This document shows, piece by piece, positions 6,029-12,521 of a DNA stretch of 12,521 nucleotides. This DNA is from an uncultured Collinsella sp. (GTDB lineage: Bacteria; Actinomycetota; Coriobacteriia; Coriobacteriales; Coriobacteriaceae), in assembly GCA_905197585.1 (NCBI GenBank), contig CAJJZO010000037.1:1-12521 (forward strand), written 5' to 3'. The position numbers and the translations under genes were made by a program. Under the pieces are notes generated by a model. It was not told the origin of the DNA, ran no database searches, and worked only from the letters and a program-made list of their open reading frames with translations. Every line of letters begins with the position of its first letter. Position 1 is the stretch's first letter.

Positions 6029-6961
6029 ATGTCCGATTTGATTAAGCTGACGCCGATCTTTCACGAGAAGATCTGGGGCGGCCGCCAGCTCGAAACCGTA
6101 TTTGGTTACGACATTCCCGATGGTCCCATCGGTGAGTGCTGGGCCATCTCGGCCCACCCCAACGGCGACTGCCAGATCGCTGAGGGCCCGTACGCCGGCC
6201 ACACGCTGTCGTGGCTGTGGGCCGAGCACCGCGAGCTCTTTGGCAACTGTGAAGGCAAGGAGTTCCCGCTGCTCATCAAGATTCTGGACGCCAAGGACGA
6301 CCTTTCGATCCAGATTCACCCCAACGACGAGTACGCCGCCAAGCACGAGAACGGCAGCTTGGGCAAAACCGAGTGCTGGTATGTGCTGGACTGCGAGCCC
6401 GGTGCCACGATCATTGTCGGCCAGCGCGCCAAGGACCGCGTCGAGGCCGCACAGATGATCGAGGAAGGCCGTTGGGACGACATGCTCAACGTGCTGCCGA
6501 TCCACAAGGGCGACTTTTTCCAGATTGATTCCGGCACCGTGCACGCCATCAAGACCGGCACGCTCATTTTGGAGACGCAGCAGTCGAGCGACGTGACGTA
6601 TCGTCTGTACGACTACGACCGCCCCGGCACCGACGGCAAGCTGCGCCCACTGCACATTGAGCAGAGCCTCGACTGCATCGACTTTGATGCTCAGGCTCCG
6701 TCCGACGGCACGGTGACCGCGCCCGAGGTGGACGGCGTGACCGAGCTCGAGTCCAACCCCTGCTACACCGTCGATCGCGTGCGTGTCGACGGCAGCAAGT
6801 CCCTCGACCAGCGCTGGCCCTTCATGTGCCTGTCGGTCATCGACGGCGAAGGCACCGTCTGCGGCGACCCCGTCCACAAGGGAAGCCACCTGCTGGCACC
6901 CAGCACCGTCAGCTCCATCGACCTCGAAGGCAAAATGGAACTGATCATCAGCCACCTGTAG
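6029..6961 (+). CDS. manA: Mannose-6-phosphate isomerase, class I
   Basis: This 310-residue cytoplasmic enzyme interconverts mannose-6-phosphate and fructose-6-phosphate. It matches the short Bacillus-type ManA/Pmi/GmuF group (about 315 residues). Zinc ligands can be read as Gln95 and His97 in SIQIHPND, Glu115 in GKTECWYVL, and His172 in DSGTVHAI. The N-terminal KIWGG and the SSDVTYRLYDYDR segment (186-198) with the catalytic-region Arg192 are also present. The start has GGGGG 7 bases upstream. Placed next to a sugar-PTS locus with its regulator, it may serve entry of mannose units into glycolysis rather than, or besides, GDP-mannose supply. A strong hairpin follows 26 bases after the stop. 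Function is secure; the link to the neighbouring PTS is inference. Confidence 0.94.
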   Translation: MSDLIKLTPIFHEKIWGGRQLETVFGYDIPDGPIGECWAISAHPNGDCQIAEGPYAGHTLSWLWAEHRELFGNCEGKEFPLLIKILDAKDDLSIQIHPNDEYAAKHENGSLGKTECWYVLDCEPGATIIVGQRAKDRVEAAQMIEEGRWDDMLNVLPIHKGDFFQIDSGTVHAIKTGTLILETQQSSDVTYRLYDYDRPGTDGKLRPLHIEQSLDCIDFDAQAPSDGTVTAPEVDGVTELESNPCYTVDRVRVDGSKSLDQRWPFMCLSVIDGEGTVCGDPVHKGSHLLAPSTVSSIDLEGKMELIISHL

Positions 6962-6986
6962 GTCGCACCAACAACCCAAACGCAAC

Positions 6987-7022
6987 AAGGGGCTCTCCCG
7001 TCCATGTGCGGGAGAGCCCCTT
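6987..7022 (+). terminator. Hairpin terminator after manA
   Basis: AAGGGGCTCTCCCG (6987-7000) and CGGGAGAGCCCCTT (7009-7022) form a perfect 14-bp stem with an 8-base loop. The following bases, GCCATATCTATTTATC, are U-rich but interrupted, so termination may be incomplete. Confidence 0.7.
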
Positions 7023-7060
7023 GCCATATCTATTTATCAGCCCACCCGGCTCTCCAGATC

Positions 7061-7089
7061 AAAAAGCGAACGAGCAGAGCGACGTTCGC
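7061..7089 (-). terminator. Rho-independent terminator downstream of pcrA
   Basis: On the minus strand GCGAACG and CGTTCGC (7089-7083 and 7072-7066) form a 7-bp stem with a 10-base loop, followed directly by TTTTT (7065-7061). It lies about 154 bases past the pcrA stop, beyond the 30-bp inverted repeat. Confidence 0.65.
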
Positions 7090-7105
7090 AAGCACCGTTA
7101 CCCAA

Positions 7106-7235
7106 GGACCTGGGCGGGCGTATAGGGCAACATCGATCGCGAGTTCCGCACGCAAAGGAGGCCACTTAATGTGGCCTCCGTCTTGCGCAGGACTGCCCGA
7201 GCAGGCGATGTTGCCCTATACGCCCGCCCAGGTCC
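7106..7235. repeat. Perfect 30-bp inverted repeat with nested hairpin
   Basis: Positions 7106-7135 and 7206-7235 are exact reverse complements over 30 bases, separated by 70 bases. The spacer contains a second perfect hairpin, GGAGGCCAC-TTAAT-GTGGCCTCC (7157-7179). The right arm ends 7 bases from the pcrA stop codon, so a minus-strand read-through transcript would carry the full structure. No open reading frame, recombinase or transposase is associated. It could be a complex terminator, a structured small RNA, or a non-autonomous palindromic element. Confidence 0.85.
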
Positions 7236-7242
7236 GCCAGGA

Positions 7243-10143
7243 TCACGACAGCTTGACGATCGGAGCAAAGCCCTTCATTAGCTTTTTGGTCTGGCCGGTC
7301 TTTTCGAATTGAACCTCGATCATGTCTCCAGCGACCGAGATCACGGTACCCGTGCCAAAGGTCTTGTGGCTCACGGTATCGCCTGCGGCAAAGTCCTGCG
7401 ACGCGCTGGCACGATCGACCTTGCGCTCCACCGTCGGAGACACCTTGGACGACGGCTTTTTGGCTCGCGGCGCACCCGAACCAAAGGTCGAGGCAACACG
7501 GCCGGCGTCGGGCGAGACCCCACGATGGCGCTCGGTCCCGCGGCTGCTACCGCCAAAGAAATCGTCAAAGCTCGATCCGCCGCGCGAACCGGAACCGCCG
7601 GTCGAGCGCGTATGCGAACCAAACACCTTGCCGCCATACATATCCGAGCCCATGCCCGAGCCAAAGGTGCCGCGACGGTCGCCGCGCTTCTCCCAGCCCG
7701 TTCCCTCAAAACCGGCAGAACCGATACCGCTAAACTCGATATCCTCAAACGGAATCTCGTTGAGGAAGCGCGAGCGCGGGTTGGCAGAGGTCGAGCCGTA
7801 GGTGCGACGCGTGGCCGCATAGGTCAAGAACAGGCGCTTACGGGCGCGCGTGATGGCGACGTAGGCCAGGCGACGCTCCTCCTCGAGCTTACCCGGGTCA
7901 TCGCTGCCGCCAAAGTCGTGCACGTGCGGGAAGATACCCTCCTCCATGCCGGCCACGAACACCGCCGGGAACTCCAGGCCCTTGGCGGAGTGGATGGTCA
8001 TCATTGTGATGGCATGCGTCTCGCCGGCCAGGGAATCCAAGTCGGAGCGCAGGGCCAGCCACTCCATGAGTGCCGGCAGCGCCTTACAGGTGAGCGGACC
8101 GTAGGTGCGCTCAATCTCGTCGGCATGCACGGCACCCGCCGGCATCTCCGTCGGCGCGGCATACGCGTTGCCCGCGATGGCAGCGGCCAGGGCATCCTGC
8201 GGTGAGAGCGCCGGGGCGGCTAGTCTATCGAGCGGATTGGAACCTGCAGCATCGCGCGCGCCGACGAGTGCCTCAAACGAGGATGCCGGGGCGGACGGCC
8301 CCGGTTCGGGCGCGGGCGCGCTCACCACGACGGGCTCGGGCTCGGCGCCGGCAGGAACGTCGGCAACACCGGCTGCGCGCAGCTCTTCCAAGCTCTCGAG
8401 CGTACCCTCGATGTCCTCGTGCGTCTCCTCAAATTCGGCAGCGACGCCCAGGAATTCCTGGATGTTCTCGGCGCGGCTCTCGGACTCCATGGTGCCCTCG
8501 GCGCGAAATGCCTGCAGCAAGCCCGTCTTATCGACGATCATCTCGACGACGTCCTTGAGCTCGCCGTCCATGCGGCGGCCCTCGCGCACCAGCGACACAA
8601 AGCTCGACAGGCCGTTGCGCACCTTGGCGCTAAACATGCCTGTCTCGGCTGTTGCGATCTCGCAAGCCTGGAAGAACGAGCAGTGGTTGTCGCGCGCCAG
8701 CTGCTCGATCTTTTGGATCGAGGTGGAACCGATGCCGCGGCGAGGTGTGTTGATGACGCGCTTGACGCTCATCTCGTCGGCCGGGTTCACGATCATCTTG
8801 AGGTAGGCCATGACGTCGCGGATCTCGGCACGGTCGAAGAATCGCGTGCCGCCCACGATCTTGTAGGGCACGCCCGCGCGCAGGAACATATCTTCGAGAA
8901 TACGCGACTGGGCGTTGGTGCGGTAGAACACGGCGATGTCGTCGTAGCTCGTACCCTTGGCGTGCAGCTTCTCGATCTCGCCGGCAATCCAGCGGCCCTC
9001 GTCGCGCTCGTCGCTCGCCTGGAAGGCCTGGATCTTCTCGCCATCGCCCTCGGCCGTAAACAGGCGCTTGTCCTTGCGCTGCGAGTTGTGGCGCACCACG
9101 GCGTTGGCGGCGCTCAGGATGTGACCCGTAGAGCGATAGTTCTGCTCCAGCTTGACGGTCTTGCAGTTTTTAAAGTCCTTCTCAAAGTCCAGGATGTTGG
9201 TGATGTCGGCGCCGCGCCAGCTATAAATGGACTGGTCATCGTCGCCTACGACCATGAGGTTTTGGTACTTGGCGGCCAGCAGGTTGGCGATTTCGTACTG
9301 GACGTGGTTGGTGTCCTGATACTCGTCGACGCTAATGTAGCGGAAGCGCTCTTGGTACTTATCGAGCACCTCGGGGCGGGTGCGCAGCAGCTCAAGCGCG
9401 CGCACGAGCAGGTCGTCGAAGTCCATCGCATTGGCGGCGCGCAGGCGGCGCTCCAGCTCCAGGTAGACTTGCGCGGCCTTTTTGTCGTTGGGGCTATCGG
9501 CACTCTTGAGCATGTCCTCGGGGCCGATCATGGCGTTTTTGGCCGAGCTGATCTTGCTGCGGATCATGTTGATGGGGAACTGCTTTTGCTCAATGCCGAG
9601 CGCCTGCATAATGTCACGCACCATGCGCTTTGAGTCATCATCATCGTAGATGGTGAACTGACCGGTATAGCCCAGCAAGTCGGCGTCCTCACGCAGCATG
9701 CGCACGCACATGGCATGGAAGGTGCACACCCACATGCCGCGGGTGCCGCTGGGAATGAGCGCCGCCAGACGCTCGCGCATCTCGGCCGCGGCCTTGTTGG
9801 TAAACGTGATGGCAAGAACCTGCCAAGGCTTAACACCCAGGTCGCCGAGCATATGTGCGATGCGGAAGGTCAAGACGCGGGTCTTGCCCGAGCCGGCGCC
9901 GGCGAGCACCAGCAACGGACCCTCGGTGGACAGGACCGCCTCGCGCTGGGCGGGATTAAGGCTGTCAATGTCGACGAGCGGCTTGGCGGGCTTGGGCGCC
10001 GGCGCGGGAGCGTCGTAGATGTCGAGCGGGACGAGCTCGGGCTCCGGCGCTGCAGGGGCGGTGTATGCATCGAGCGGCACGGGTTCCGGCGCGGGCGGCA
10101 CGGGTACCGCGGCGTTCTTTTCCCAGGGCAGGGGCTGGGTCAT
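7243..10143 (-). CDS. pcrA: ATP-dependent DNA helicase, UvrD/PcrA family
   Basis: This 966-residue superfamily 1A 3'-5' helicase acts in DNA repair and in clearing stalled replication or transcription complexes. All core motifs are intact: LNPAQREAV (62-70), Walker A AGAGSGKT (81-88), TFTNKAAAEMRER (113-125), DEYQDTN (273-279), VVGDDDQSIYSWRGAD (298-313), QNYRST (334-339), TIHSAKGLEF (716-725) and YVAITRARKRL (761-771). It is longer than the usual 720-780 residues because of three additions. These are a Pro/Ala-rich N-terminal tail of about 57 residues with repeated VPLDxY units, a Pro/Ala/Glu-rich insert at about 592-685 in the 2B region just before motif V, and a Gly/Ser-rich linker at about 805-905. 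The C-terminus (916-966, FAAGDTVSHKTFGTGTV onward) is the SH3/Tudor-like module that binds RNA polymerase in PcrA. The ATG with GAGGAG 6 bases upstream is preferred over an in-frame ATG 28 codons earlier. It is monocistronic as far as can be seen. Confidence 0.95.
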   Translation of the reverse strand: MTQPLPWEKNAAVPVPPAPEPVPLDAYTAPAAPEPELVPLDIYDAPAPAPKPAKPLVDIDSLNPAQREAVLSTEGPLLVLAGAGSGKTRVLTFRIAHMLGDLGVKPWQVLAITFTNKAAAEMRERLAALIPSGTRGMWVCTFHAMCVRMLREDADLLGYTGQFTIYDDDDSKRMVRDIMQALGIEQKQFPINMIRSKISSAKNAMIGPEDMLKSADSPNDKKAAQVYLELERRLRAANAMDFDDLLVRALELLRTRPEVLDKYQERFRYISVDEYQDTNHVQYEIANLLAAKYQNLMVVGDDDQSIYSWRGADITNILDFEKDFKNCKTVKLEQNYRSTGHILSAANAVVRHNSQRKDKRLFTAEGDGEKIQAFQASDERDEGRWIAGEIEKLHAKGTSYDDIAVFYRTNAQSRILEDMFLRAGVPYKIVGGTRFFDRAEIRDVMAYLKMIVNPADEMSVKRVINTPRRGIGSTSIQKIEQLARDNHCSFFQACEIATAETGMFSAKVRNGLSSFVSLVREGRRMDGELKDVVEMIVDKTGLLQAFRAEGTMESESRAENIQEFLGVAAEFEETHEDIEGTLESLEELRAAGVADVPAGAEPEPVVVSAPAPEPGPSAPASSFEALVGARDAAGSNPLDRLAAPALSPQDALAAAIAGNAYAAPTEMPAGAVHADEIERTYGPLTCKALPALMEWLALRSDLDSLAGETHAITMMTIHSAKGLEFPAVFVAGMEEGIFPHVHDFGGSDDPGKLEEERRLAYVAITRARKRLFLTYAATRRTYGSTSANPRSRFLNEIPFEDIEFSGIGSAGFEGTGWEKRGDRRGTFGSGMGSDMYGGKVFGSHTRSTGGSGSRGGSSFDDFFGGSSRGTERHRGVSPDAGRVASTFGSGAPRAKKPSSKVSPTVERKVDRASASQDFAAGDTVSHKTFGTGTVISVAGDMIEVQFEKTGQTKKLMKGFAPIVKLS

Positions 10144-10204
10144 GGGCGACTCCTCATCTGACGGACGGCGCGCCTGCGGGCAGCGCCATAGTTTGAGCCG
10201 TACC

Positions 10205-10210
10205 AGTATA
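10205..10210 (-). promoter_or_regulatory. Candidate -10 element of pcrA
   Basis: TATACT on the minus strand (5 of 6 to consensus) lies 61 bases upstream of the pcrA start. The best -35 nearby is TTGCGT at a long 19-base spacing. The rest of the 332-base gap 10144-10475 holds a REP-like motif, the uppP terminator and nothing coding that I recognise. Confidence 0.3.
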
Positions 10211-10292
10211 CCGAGCCGCGCGGACACCGACGCAAATCACACCACGACTCCGTGCGCCACCGTCAGGCCCACCCCAGCGGATTAGGCGCAAT

Positions 10293-10313
10293 GGGGTCAG
10301 GTTAGTCTGCACC
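10293..10313. repeat. Possible REP-type motif, GGGGTCAGGTT family
   Basis: The stretch beginning GGGGTCAGGTTAGTCTGCAC resembles the start of the copy at 1091 (GGGACAGGTTTGT) by eye, mainly through the shared CAGGTT core. It lacks an obvious inverted partner. I believe similar motifs recur in Coriobacteria, but this is recollection and not shown by the window. Confidence 0.25.
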
Positions 10314-10390
10314 AATCAATTGACAATCACGAAACCGCCGATGTCATGGCAGCAGCAGCGAGCGGTGGCCGGGGCGAACAAATTGGCATG

Positions 10391-10427
10391 AAAAGGGGCG
10401 GCATAGACCTTCTGGTCATGCCGCCCC
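10391..10427 (-). terminator. Rho-independent terminator of uppP
   Basis: On the minus strand GGGGCGGCATGACC pairs with GGTCTATGCCGCCCC, with one bulged base and a 4-base loop (10427-10395), followed by TTTTCATG. It lies about 48 bases past the uppP stop codon. Confidence 0.85.
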
Positions 10428-10475
10428 CTTTGAATGACAAGTTGTCGCCCCGGCCGCCGCGCAGCGTCGACTAAG

Positions 10476-11450
10476 TTACAGGCCGAGCATCGGCTCCAGG
10501 ACAAAGAAGTACGCAAGCACCACGATGCCCAGGATGATGCGGTAGACGCCGAAGCACTTGAAGTCGTGACGGCGGACGAAGCCCATAAGCCACTTGATGG
10601 CGATAAGCGACACCACAAAGGCGACGACGCAGCCCACGCCCAGGATGGCGATCTCGTTGGTGCCGAAGGTGCCGCCCTTAACGAAGTACTTGACCAGCTT
10701 GAGCGCGCTCGCGCCAAACATGACAGGAATGGCCAGGAAGAACGTGAACTTAGACGCCACCGAACGCGTGCAGCCCAGCAGCAGGCCACCGATGATGGTA
10801 GAACCGGAGCGCGACGTGCCCGGCACCAGCGAGAGCACCTGGAAGCATCCGATACCAAGCGCGGTCTTCCAGCTCAGATCCTCGAGCGTAGTGATGGAGC
10901 CAAAGTCCAGATTATCGTCATCGTCTGCAGCGGCAGTCGCAGCGGGCGCGGCAAAATGCGCACCAGCGGGTCGTCCGCCCGCCACCACGGCACGCGAACC
11001 AAACGAACCGGCAAGAGCGGCCTGGTCGCGCTTGTTCGCGCGCCAGTTCTCGATCACGATAAACAGCACGCCGTACACAATGAGCGCCAGCGCCACGACG
11101 GGAGCATTATAGAAATGCTCCTCCATCCAGTCGTTAAGCGGCAGACCGATCGCCGCGGCGGGAATGCAACCGAGCACAATCTTGCCCCACAGCACCCAGG
11201 TGTCGCGACGGCCCTCCTTGCCCTTGCTGGGAGAAAACGGGTTGAGATCGTAGAAGAACAGGACGCAGACGGCCAAAATGGCGCCAAGCTGAATCACGAC
11301 CAGGAACATATTCCAGAACGTCTCGCTCACGTTCATCTTGACGAACTCGTCCACCAAGATCATGTGACCGGTCGACGAAACAGGCAGCCATTCGGTAATG
11401 CCCTCGACCAGGCCCATGAAGGCAGATTTTAGAAGCTCGATGATATCCAA
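10476..11450 (-). CDS. uppP: Undecaprenyl-diphosphatase
   Basis: This 324-residue membrane enzyme removes a phosphate from undecaprenyl diphosphate, recycling the lipid carrier for cell-wall synthesis; overproduction in other bacteria gives bacitracin resistance. The two signature regions are present: EGITEWLPVSSTGH (Glu16, Glu20, Ser26, His29, matching E. coli Glu17, Glu21, Ser27, His30) and PGTSRSGSTI with Arg214. Several hydrophobic helices follow the family pattern. It is longer than the usual 265-290 because of a hydrophilic insert at about 137-190, rich in Ala, Gly and Asp (DDDDN at 176-180), just before the second motif. The start is assigned to TTG at 11450, since GAGGGGG stands 5 bases upstream; a GTG seven codons earlier has no comparable site. 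A terminator follows it. It is divergent from the universal stress gene. Confidence 0.93.
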   Translation of the reverse strand: MDIIELLKSAFMGLVEGITEWLPVSSTGHMILVDEFVKMNVSETFWNMFLVVIQLGAILAVCVLFFYDLNPFSPSKGKEGRRDTWVLWGKIVLGCIPAAAIGLPLNDWMEEHFYNAPVVALALIVYGVLFIVIENWRANKRDQAALAGSFGSRAVVAGGRPAGAHFAAPAATAAADDDDNLDFGSITTLEDLSWKTALGIGCFQVLSLVPGTSRSGSTIIGGLLLGCTRSVASKFTFFLAIPVMFGASALKLVKYFVKGGTFGTNEIAILGVGCVVAFVVSLIAIKWLMGFVRRHDFKCFGVYRIILGIVVLAYFFVLEPMLGL

Positions 11451-11455
11451 AGGGA

Positions 11456-11462
11456 CCCCCTC
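11456..11462 (-). promoter_or_regulatory. Ribosome binding site deciding the uppP TTG start
   Basis: GAGGGGG on the minus strand is 5 bases from TTG at 11450-11448. This spacing and strength outweigh the upstream GTG, and the resulting N-terminus MDIIELLK fits the family's usual length before the EGITEWLP motif. Confidence 0.6.
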
Positions 11463-11527
11463 GTTAGACACCCGCCGATAGTTGTTCTGCGGACGGTTGC
11501 GGGCGATGTCCCATTATCAACCGTTGG

Positions 11528-11543
11528 AGGCGCGCCCGCGCCT
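11528..11543. promoter_or_regulatory. Perfect dyad in the uppP-usp divergent region
   Basis: AGGCGCG-CC-CGCGCCT is a perfect 7-bp dyad midway between the divergent uppP and usp genes. It could be an operator or a leader hairpin; no regulator is identified. The rest of this 249-base region shows only weak promoter-like motifs. Confidence 0.3.
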
Positions 11544-11590
11544 ACCCTTACCAAAAAACTCGCCCGTTCACAGAATTGCGAGCGGTCAAA

Positions 11591-11610
11591 CCCAAATCCT
11601 TGGGTATAAC
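11591..11610 (+). promoter_or_regulatory. Candidate usp -10 element with adjacent dyad
   Basis: TATAAC (11605-11610) is a 5-of-6 match to a -10 box, about 90 bases ahead of the usp start. The dyad CCCAA-ATCC-TTGGG (11591-11604) touches its upstream edge. No good -35 is seen at 16-18 bases. Confidence 0.3.
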
Positions 11611-11699
11611 TGCAACAAGATAAAGTGTCCGGCGGCCACGCATCCGCGTCCGCCCGATGCACGAGCCCCACGCCCGTGCGATAGACCAAGGAGGAAACC

Positions 11700-12137
11700 A
11701 TGAACGAGGGCTACACCAAGGTATTTGTTTCACTCGACGGTACTGAGCAGCAGGATTTTGTGCTCGCACGCGCCATCAAGGTCGCCGCGAACAACGGCGC
11801 CAAGCTAATCATCGGCCACGTTATCGATTCCACGGCACTCGAGAGCGCCGGTTCATATCCAGTCGATCTGGTCAACGGCCTAGAGGAGGCATTTAAGAAC
11901 TCCATCGCCAAGCAGCTCGAAGAGGCCAAAGCCAATCCCGACATTCCCGAGGTCGAGGTCATGATTCGCGCCGGCCGTATTCGCGAGACGCTCAAAGACG
12001 AGATGCTCGACGTGGTCAAGCCCGACCTGGTGCTCTGCGGCGCACGCGGCCTGTCCTCGATCAAGTACGCGCTCCTGGGTTCGATTTCGACGTTCCTGCT
12101 ACGCAACACCGACTGCGACATCTTGGTCGTGAAGTAG
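11700..12137 (+). CDS. Universal stress protein, UspA family
   Basis: This 145-residue cytoplasmic protein has the UspA fold. The N-terminal strand KVFVSLDGTEQ carries the conserved Asp13, and the C-terminal nucleotide-binding motif reads GARG (114-117), nine residues, then GSIS (127-130), the G-x2-G-x9-G-S pattern of ATP-binding members. Its length is normal for a single-domain member. The ATG has AAGGAGG 5 bases upstream. It is divergent from uppP and convergent with a histidine kinase at the window edge. Such proteins are usually induced by growth arrest or stress and their biochemical role is often unknown; nothing here narrows that. Confidence 0.92.
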   Translation: MNEGYTKVFVSLDGTEQQDFVLARAIKVAANNGAKLIIGHVIDSTALESAGSYPVDLVNGLEEAFKNSIAKQLEEAKANPDIPEVEVMIRAGRIRETLKDEMLDVVKPDLVLCGARGLSSIKYALLGSISTFLLRNTDCDILVVK

Positions 12138-12150
12138 CGTTGCTCCCACC

Positions 12151-12375
12151 GGCCGGGGGGGGGGGGGGGGGGGGGGGGGGGGCGGCGGCGCGGCGCGCGC
12201 CGGGGGCGCGGGGGGGGGGGGGGGGGCGGCCGCCCGCCCCCCCCCCGCCGCCGCGGCCCGGCCGCGCGGCGTTGACACCCCCCCCGCGCCCCCGGCCGCC
12301 CGGCGCCGCCTTCCTGCCGGCTTTTGTGTTAAAAAAAAGGGGGGCGCCGCCGGGTGGGGGGGGCCACGTTTTGTT
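12151..12375. other. Homopolymer-rich low-complexity stretch, probable sequence error
   Basis: This gap between two intact coding ends contains runs of 28 G (12155-12182), 17 G (12210-12226), 10 C (12237-12246), 8 C (12278-12285), 8 A (12331-12338) and 8 G (12356-12363), with almost only G and C between. No other part of the window looks like this. The flanks are normal coding sequence of convergent genes, where a strong terminator hairpin would be expected. Poor base calls or a bad join at a hard GC-rich hairpin is the likeliest cause. Open frames through it are Gly/Pro/Arg strings and are not genes. Confidence 0.8.
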
Positions 12376-12398
12376 TGGGCGGGCGTCTGCCGCGTACG

Positions 12399-12521
12399 TT
12401 ACTCGAAATATTGGAACTTGTTCGTTGAAAAAGCGAATGTTACGACGAAGCCTTCGCCGGGCTCGGATGCCGCGGTGACGTCGATGCCCATCTTGGAGCA
12501 CAGGCGCGCCACCAGGTAGAG
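12399..12521 (-). CDS. Sensor histidine kinase, C-terminal end (partial)
   Basis: The last 40 codons of a minus-strand gene run in from the right edge and end at TAA (12401-12399). The residues read LYLVARLCSKMGIDVTAASE, then PGEGFVVTFAF and the tail STNKFQYFE. This is the end of a HATPase_c domain: LYLVARLCSKMG is the helix after the G2 box (GxGLxL), and SEPGEGFVVTFAF is the closing strand pair. The N-terminal sensor, the phospho-acceptor His box and any partner response regulator lie outside the window. The ligand is unknown. It is convergent with the universal stress gene. Confidence 0.75.
   Translation of the reverse strand, partial: LYLVARLCSKMGIDVTAASEPGEGFVVTFAFSTNKFQYFE

Noticed and set aside
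7106..7235. Phase-variable invertible promoter
   Set aside because: The 30-bp arms would suit inversion, but no recombinase is near, the spacer is itself nearly palindromic and holds no promoter, and the flanking genes point towards the element.
7309..9633. Several open frames of 230-400 codons opposite pcrA
   Set aside because: They are antisense shadows of an intact helicase with all motifs.
11513..11518. GATAAT as a -10 box for uppP on the minus strand
   Set aside because: The hexamer is good, but the bases 16-18 upstream are pure GC with no -35 resemblance, so I did not list it as a promoter.
12140..12501. Gly/Pro/Arg-rich open frames on both strands near the right end
   Set aside because: They are created by homopolymer runs in what looks like faulty sequence.
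1..12521. CRISPR arrays, tRNA/rRNA genes, insertion sequences, toxin-antitoxin or defence genes
   Set aside because: I saw no regularly spaced repeats, no tRNA-like folds, no transposase or integrase reading frame, and no unrecognised gene-length frame outside the genes listed.

Overview
The window reads as ordinary, gene-dense chromosome from a high-GC Gram-positive bacterium. A Coriobacteriia member close to Collinsella is my best guess, from the overall feel of the proteins: a UvrD/PcrA helicase with Ala/Pro-rich additions, Coriobacteria-like UppP and GH1 sequences, strong AGGAGG-type ribosome binding sites, and short palindromic repeats beginning GGGACAGG or GGGGTCAGG. This is inference; no marker gene such as rRNA is present.

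Layout. Positions 68-5954 hold a sugar locus. On the minus strand a 6-phospho-beta-glucosidase (3530-4930) is followed by the three subunits of a lactose/cellobiose-family PTS: EIIC 2066-3409, EIIB 1605-1907 and EIIA 1263-1595. A strong terminator at 1167-1204 ends this unit, and a separately placed ROK sugar kinase follows (68-1021). Divergent from the glucosidase is a GntR/HutC-type regulator (5235-5954), followed on the same strand by a class I mannose-6-phosphate isomerase (6029-6961). Positions 6962-7242, between convergent genes, hold two terminator-like hairpins and a perfect 30-bp inverted repeat. Then come housekeeping genes: a PcrA/UvrD helicase with extra low-complexity segments (7243-10143, minus), undecaprenyl-diphosphatase UppP (10476-11450, minus, TTG start) and a universal stress protein (11700-12137, plus). 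The right edge holds a homopolymer-rich stretch that looks like bad sequence (about 12151-12375), then the last 40 codons of a minus-strand sensor histidine kinase (12399-12521).

How the genes work together. The PTS imports and 6-phosphorylates a beta-linked disaccharide. The GH1 enzyme splits it into a sugar-6-phosphate and a free hexose, the ROK kinase can phosphorylate the free hexose, and the isomerase would convert mannose-6-phosphate to fructose-6-phosphate. The GntR protein probably represses the set. The gene content (EIIA, EIIB, EIIC, 6-phospho-beta-glucosidase, HutC-type GntR, ROK kinase, class I ManA) matches the Bacillus subtilis gmu (glucomannan) operon without its mannanase, so gluco-/manno-oligosaccharides are a reasonable substrate guess.

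I did not find a clearly new biological system. The items most worth a second look are the gmu-like gene set, the 30-bp perfect inverted repeat beside pcrA, the REP-like repeat upstream of two of the sugar genes, the repeated AAAAGTAA sites around the divergent promoters, and the probable assembly error at the right end.
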